8,814 bases of DNA from Bacteroidales bacterium UBA4417 (GTDB taxonomy: Bacteria > Bacteroidota > Bacteroidia > Bacteroidales > UBA4417). Shown one piece after another: positions 6,036 to 8,814 of this stretch (position 1 is its first letter; each line of letters opens with the position of its first letter). Where the stretch lies: assembly GCA_002389705.1 (NCBI GenBank), contig DGQJ01000196.1, positions 1 to 8,814 on the forward strand. Direction: 5' to 3'. The notes below the pieces were generated by a model, which saw only the letters and a program-made list of their open reading frames with translations, made no database searches and had not been told where the DNA came from. The translations under genes were made by a program, and so were the position numbers.

Positions 6036-6065
6036 TTGCTGATTGAAAAATAATTTCTACATTTG
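6036..6065 (+). promoter_or_regulatory. Consensus Bacteroidota promoter for the DUF3276 gene
   Basis: TTG (6036-6038), a spacer of exactly 19 bp, then TACATTTG (6058-6065) match -33 TTG / -7 TAnnTTTG. The region just upstream (about 6009-6030) is A-rich and includes ACATT-AAA-AATGT, which could act as an UP element or operator. The predicted leader is about 35-40 bases. Confidence 0.75.
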
Positions 6066-6109
6066 CAATAAAGAAGGAGTAATCATTTAACCAGTAATTT
6101 GATTAAAAG

Positions 6110-6457
6110 ATGGAAGAGTTTGATTATTTGGATACCAGAGAGGATGTATTCTCGAGAGCGGTGAAAGCTGGAAAACGCACCTACTTTTTTGATGTTAAAA
6201 GCACGCGCGATAAAGAGTTGTACATTACAGTTACCGAGAGCAAGAAACGGTTTGATAATGCGCTGGGCAAATTTGTATACGATAAACATAAAATATTTCT
6301 TTATCAGGAAGACTTCGAAAAATTCCTGCATGGTCTTCAGGACGCCTATTCATTTATTGACACAGGAAAAGAGCCACCCGAAAGAGTATATAAAGAAGTA
6401 AAGAGGTTGCTCACTGATGTTGATCCTGTAAATACAGGTGACGGAACAACTGAATAA
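6110..6457 (+). CDS. DUF3276 / PUR-alpha-like DNA/RNA-binding protein
   Basis: A 115-aa protein with a single PUR-type repeat. 'GKRTYFFDVKSTRDKELYITVTES' spans residues 21-44, followed by a basic turn 'KKRFDN' and then 'YDKHKIFLYQEDFEKFLHGL' (57-76). The pattern 'tYFFDVKstr-x-YxTxTESKKR ... KhKIFLYkEDFxKF' is the DUF3276 signature found across Bacteroidota; Borrelia has a structurally characterised bacterial PUR homologue that binds nucleic acid as a dimer. The C-terminal tail (about 85-115) is acidic and probably flexible. It likely binds single-stranded DNA or RNA; its targets are unknown. It is monocistronic by layout: strong own promoter, 181 bp to the next recognisable frame, and a weak hairpin downstream. 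Confidence 0.85.
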   Translation: MEEFDYLDTREDVFSRAVKAGKRTYFFDVKSTRDKELYITVTESKKRFDNALGKFVYDKHKIFLYQEDFEKFLHGLQDAYSFIDTGKEPPERVYKEVKRLLTDVDPVNTGDGTTE

Positions 6458-6493
6458 ACCAGGGTTTCAGGCATATTCAGGATTCGGGAAATG

Positions 6494-6512
6494 ACCTGCA
6501 GCAACAGCAGGT
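6494..6512 (+). terminator. Weak hairpin after the DUF3276 gene
   Basis: A 6-bp stem (ACCTGC with GCAGGT) around a 7-base loop lies 37 bp past the stop. Only TTTA follows, not a proper U-tract, so termination here is doubtful. Confidence 0.3.
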
Positions 6513-6573
6513 TTACTATAAAACATCCCCAAAAACTTATTAACACAGGGGCAAAACAGCATGTGCTTTTTTG

Positions 6574-6581
6574 TACCTTTG
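6574..6581 (+). promoter_or_regulatory. Putative -7 element for parAB
   Basis: TACCTTTG matches TAnnTTTG and lies 97 bp upstream of the parA ATG at 6679. No TTG is present 19-21 bp upstream, so the -33 element is weak or missing. If used, it would drive parA, parB and the DUF5683 gene, since the three are packed without gaps. Confidence 0.45.
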
Positions 6582-6678
6582 CCCGCTATTACAGCTGTGA
6601 ATCCGAACCCAAAAATTTCGGAATACTACACATAAATCATTGGATTTAAACATTTTACAACAAAACAATCCTTCACGA

Positions 6679-7488
6679 ATGGGAAAAATAATCTCCATAG
6701 CGAACCAAAAAGGCGGCGTGGGCAAAACTACCACCGCAATTAACCTTGGGGCTGCTTTGGCCGTATTGGAATTTAAGACACTCATCATAGATGCTGATCC
6801 ACAGGCAAATGCAACTTCCGGCGTTGGTTTTGATCCAAAAGCAGTAAAAGCCAGCATTTATGAATGCATCATTGAAGAGGTGAAGGCAAAGGATATTATT
6901 CTTACAACCAGCACACCAAACCTTTTCCTGCTTCCGGCACATATCGACCTGGTAGGTGCCGAAATTGAAATGATCAACCTGACCGACCGCGAAATTATGA
7001 TGCGTAAAGTGGTTGAAGAACTACGCGACCAATACGATTTCATACTGATTGATTGCTCGCCATCGCTGGGATTGGTTACTGTGAACTCACTGGTGGCCTC
7101 CGATTCGGTAATTATACCTGTACAATGCGAATACTTCGCCCTCGAAGGTCTTGGCAAGCTGCTGAATACCATAAAAATAGTACAGTCGAGGCTCAATCCG
7201 AAGCTCGATTTTGAAGGCATTTTGCTTACAATGTACGATGGCAGGCTGCGTTTATCGAACCAGGTTGTAGAAGAAGTAAAAACCCATTTCCAGGACATGG
7301 TATTTAATACCATTATTGCCCGTAACACCCGCCTTGCCGAAGCCCCGAGTTTCGGGCAAACCGTGTTGATGCACGATGCCGGAAGCACAGGTTCGCTCAA
7401 TTACCTGAACCTGGCCCGAGAAGTATTGCAGAAAAACAACATGACTACATTAACACAAGATCAAAAAGAAATAAAGGTTCAGGAATAA
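6679..7488 (+). CDS. parA: Chromosome-partitioning ATPase ParA (Soj type)
   Basis: A 269-aa cytoplasmic ATPase with the deviant Walker A motif 'K-G-G-V-G-K-T-T' (11-18), the A' motif 'LIIDADPQAN' (35-44) and the Walker B motif 'FILIDCSPSLG' (121-131). The late motif 'RNTRLAEAPSFGQTV' (215-229) is typical of chromosomal ParA. It binds DNA non-specifically as an ATP dimer, and ParB stimulates its ATPase to move origin regions. No N-terminal HTH is present, which separates it from long plasmid ParA proteins. A TTG at 6640 would extend it by 13 residues, but the family starts at 'MGKIISIANQKGG', so I used the ATG. The stop overlaps the parB start by one base (TAATG). Confidence 0.96.
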   Translation: MGKIISIANQKGGVGKTTTAINLGAALAVLEFKTLIIDADPQANATSGVGFDPKAVKASIYECIIEEVKAKDIILTTSTPNLFLLPAHIDLVGAEIEMINLTDREIMMRKVVEELRDQYDFILIDCSPSLGLVTVNSLVASDSVIIPVQCEYFALEGLGKLLNTIKIVQSRLNPKLDFEGILLTMYDGRLRLSNQVVEEVKTHFQDMVFNTIIARNTRLAEAPSFGQTVLMHDAGSTGSLNYLNLAREVLQKNNMTTLTQDQKEIKVQE

Positions 7489-8381
7489 TGGCAATTCAGA
7501 AAAAGACAGGATTAGGACGTGGATTGAGTGCAATACTCGAAAGCCCTGAAACAGATATCACCTCGAAAGACATTTCGGGTAATTATGTTGCCGGTGCTAT
7601 CGCCAATCTGCCGATCGATAAAATTGAAACCAATCCCTTTCAACCCAGGGAAGATTTCGACGAATCTGCTTTAGCCGAACTATCACAATCAATCCTCGAG
7701 CAAGGTATTATCCAGCCGCTTACTGTTCGCAAAATGGGTTACGATAAGTACCAGCTTATCTCGGGCGAGCGCAGGTACAGGGCTTCGAAACTTGCCGGAA
7801 TCGATACTCTGCCTTGTTATATCCGTGTTGCAAACGACGAACAGATGCTCGAATGGGCGCTGATTGAAAACATTCAACGCGAAAACCTGAATGCCATCGA
7901 AATTTCAATCAGCTATAACCGGCTTATTGAAGAATGTAACCTTACACAGGACGAGTTAAGTAAACGTGTCGGCAAAAATCGATCAACTGTTACCAATTAC
8001 CTGCGCCTGCTCAAGTTACCGGCCGAAATTCAGGCTGCCATCAGGGATAATTCCATTAGTATGGGGCATGCACGTTCGTTAATAAACGTTAATGATGAAA
8101 ATAAACAGCTGCTTATTACACGAAAAATTATAGCTGAAGCGTTATCAGTGCGGGACGTGGAGAAACTGGTACGGCAATTTGATAAATTAGTTACCACTGT
8201 TACCAAACCTTCCAAAATAGCACTTCCACTGAAGTACGAAGTCATGAAAGATTCGATACAGGCACGTTTAAACCGGAAAGTTGAGCTGCACCGGAATCCA
8301 AAAGGCAAAGGCAATATCATTATTCCTTTTGTTTCGGACGACGACTTGCAAGCCATCATTTCAAAGTTAGGAATTGAATAA
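7488..8381 (+). CDS. parB: Chromosome-partitioning protein ParB (CTPase, parS-binding)
   Basis: A 297-aa protein with the full ParB layout. The N-terminal ParA-contact peptide is 'GLGRGLSAIL' (8-17). The ParB/Srx CTPase domain follows with 'TNPFQPREDF' (48-57), 'SGERRYRASKLAG' (92-104) and 'ENIQRENLNAIE' (127-138). Then come the helix-turn-helix 'LTQDELSKRVGKNRSTVTNYLRL' (about 152-174), 'SMGHARSL' (191-198) and a C-terminal dimerisation region ending 'FVSDDDLQAIISKLGIE'. It loads at parS as a CTP-dependent clamp and spreads. It is translationally coupled to parA (1-bp overlap) and followed after 5 bp by the DUF5683 gene. No perfect or near-perfect parS site was seen in this window. Confidence 0.96.
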   Translation: MAIQKKTGLGRGLSAILESPETDITSKDISGNYVAGAIANLPIDKIETNPFQPREDFDESALAELSQSILEQGIIQPLTVRKMGYDKYQLISGERRYRASKLAGIDTLPCYIRVANDEQMLEWALIENIQRENLNAIEISISYNRLIEECNLTQDELSKRVGKNRSTVTNYLRLLKLPAEIQAAIRDNSISMGHARSLINVNDENKQLLITRKIIAEALSVRDVEKLVRQFDKLVTTVTKPSKIALPLKYEVMKDSIQARLNRKVELHRNPKGKGNIIIPFVSDDDLQAIISKLGIE

Positions 8382-8386
8382 CAGCA

Positions 8387-8814
8387 GTGATAAATACATC
8401 CAGAAACACTATCAAATCACAGGAACAAAGTCCGATATCCTTTATCAACAAGGTCTGCGGGCTTTGTTTTGTTTTTATACTTACAGCAATTTTCCTGGTG
8501 CTGCCTGCAGGCAGGCTCAGTGCCCAGGATACCACAGCCGCAAAAATTACTGTATCGCCGGTTAAACCCGAAGTACAGCATTCGCCACGGAAGGCAATGG
8601 TGCTTGCATTGGTGCTACCAGGTTCGGGCCAGGCATATAACCACAAATACTGGAAAATGCCCATTGTTTACGCCGGTTTTGGAACCATGATCTACTTTAT
8701 TACTTTTAACAGTAAAAATTATCATGAACTGAAAGATGCTTACGAATGGACAACCGTTACAAGCCAGGTAAACTACCCGCCTACCCCGCTAAATATTTTT
8801 ACTCCCATCCCGCC
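8387..8814 (+). CDS. DUF5683 family secreted/membrane protein, GTG start (partial, runs off the window)
   Basis: The frame opens after a TGA at 8375-8377; GTG at 8387 is the only plausible start before the signal sequence, and the frame stays open to the window end (142 complete codons). Residues about 22-46 form a signal peptide with a hydrophobic core 'VFILTAIFLVLPAG' and a Bacteroidota-type cleavage region 'LSAQ-D'. After a short linker comes 'KAMVLALVLPGSGQAYNHKYWK' (first 20 residues about 69-88), where P-G-S-G-Q-A-Y-N-x-K-Y-W-K is the DUF5683 hallmark, then a hydrophobic segment 'IVYAGFGTMIYFITF'. Function is unknown. Its position 5 bp behind parB indicates cotranscription; parA-parB-DUF5683 is a known conserved Bacteroidota order. 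The rest of the protein lies outside the window. Confidence 0.82.
   Translation, partial: MINTSRNTIKSQEQSPISFINKVCGLCFVFILTAIFLVLPAGRLSAQDTTAAKITVSPVKPEVQHSPRKAMVLALVLPGSGQAYNHKYWKMPIVYAGFGTMIYFITFNSKNYHELKDAYEWTTVTSQVNYPPTPLNIFTPIP
8501..8514. repeat. Perfect 14-bp palindrome inside the DUF5683 signal-peptide coding region
   Basis: CTGCCTGCAGGCAG is self-complementary over all 14 bases, encoding part of the hydrophobic core and end of the signal peptide. It may be chance, a protein-binding site or a member of a dispersed palindrome family; one copy is seen here. Confidence 0.4.

Larger units (their letters stand above)
5709..6109. other. Divergent intergenic region between nusB and the DUF3276 gene
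   Basis: These 401 bp are AT-rich and contain no credible gene. At the left edge is the nusB -7 element (5742-5749), at the right edge the DUF3276 promoter (6036-6065). Between them are a low-complexity AAC/AAT-rich run (about 5815-5852), a TTGATCAA palindrome (5922-5929) and a short inverted repeat ACATT-AAA-AATGT (6018-6030). The longest plus-strand ATG frame noticed, starting at 5856, is only 25 codons and unremarkable. AAGGAG at 6074-6079 is about 30 bases before the ATG, too far to act as its ribosome-binding site. Confidence 0.6.

Noticed and set aside
6640..6678. A TTG start 13 codons upstream of the parA ATG.
   Set aside because: ParA/Soj proteins start directly before the first beta strand and Walker A motif; the ATG at 6679 fits exactly.
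6858..7400. Long minus-strand open frame opposite parA (also one at 8030-8359 opposite parB and plus-strand frames opposite ybbR and nusB).
   Set aside because: They lie fully antisense to well-recognised conserved genes and their translations show no domain or motif.
8374..8565. A 63-codon plus-strand frame starting inside the end of parB.
   Set aside because: Its translation is low-quality and it overlaps the DUF5683 frame, which has a signal peptide and the P-G-S-G-Q motif.

Overview
The window looks like ordinary chromosomal DNA from a member of the Bacteroidota, probably Bacteroidales-like. The evidence is the gene families and the expression signals. There is a TonB-dependent receptor C-terminus, an over-long NusB, a DUF1573 lipoprotein with an SCGCT motif, a DUF3276 (PUR-type) protein, and a DUF5683 protein behind parAB. 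Several genes have the Bacteroidota -7 element TAnnTTTG, two of them with a TTG about 20 bp upstream, and Shine-Dalgarno sequences are essentially absent. I see no rRNA, tRNA, CRISPR array, insertion sequence, phage gene or transfer gene.

Layout. Positions 1-188 (+) hold the end of a TonB-dependent outer-membrane receptor, closed by a strong hairpin terminator (209-242). At 266-799 (-) lies a 177-aa protein with an N-terminal Tudor/SH3-like domain resembling the RNA-polymerase-binding tail of PcrA/UvrD. It is divergent from a NAD(P)-dependent reductase-like gene (962-1609, +); the intergenic region carries two abutting palindromes. The reductase is convergent with coaE.

Positions 1623-5708 form a minus-strand housekeeping block, read as nusB, a GNAT acetyltransferase, DUF1573 lipoprotein, yajC, ybbR-like, coaE. 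A textbook promoter (4179-4209) restarts transcription in front of the DUF1573 gene, so the block probably contains at least two transcription units. ybbR and coaE are joined by an ATGA overlap. The block combines transcription antitermination (NusB), Sec translocation (YajC), envelope proteins (DUF1573, YbbR) and CoA synthesis (CoaE).

A 401-bp AT-rich divergent region (5709-6109) separates nusB from the DUF3276 PUR-type nucleic-acid-binding gene (6110-6457, +), which has its own consensus promoter (6036-6065). Then come parA (6679-7488) and parB (7488-8381), overlapping by one base, and a DUF5683 gene that starts with GTG five bases after parB (8387) and runs off the window.

I did not find a convincing new multi-gene system. 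The points most worth a second look are the stand-alone Tudor-like protein, an apparent internal duplication inside the long NusB, the paired palindromes at 856-880, the GTG-started DUF5683 gene tied to parAB, and the GNAT gene plus internal promoter splitting the nusB block. All functional calls come from reading the translations by eye, without any database search.
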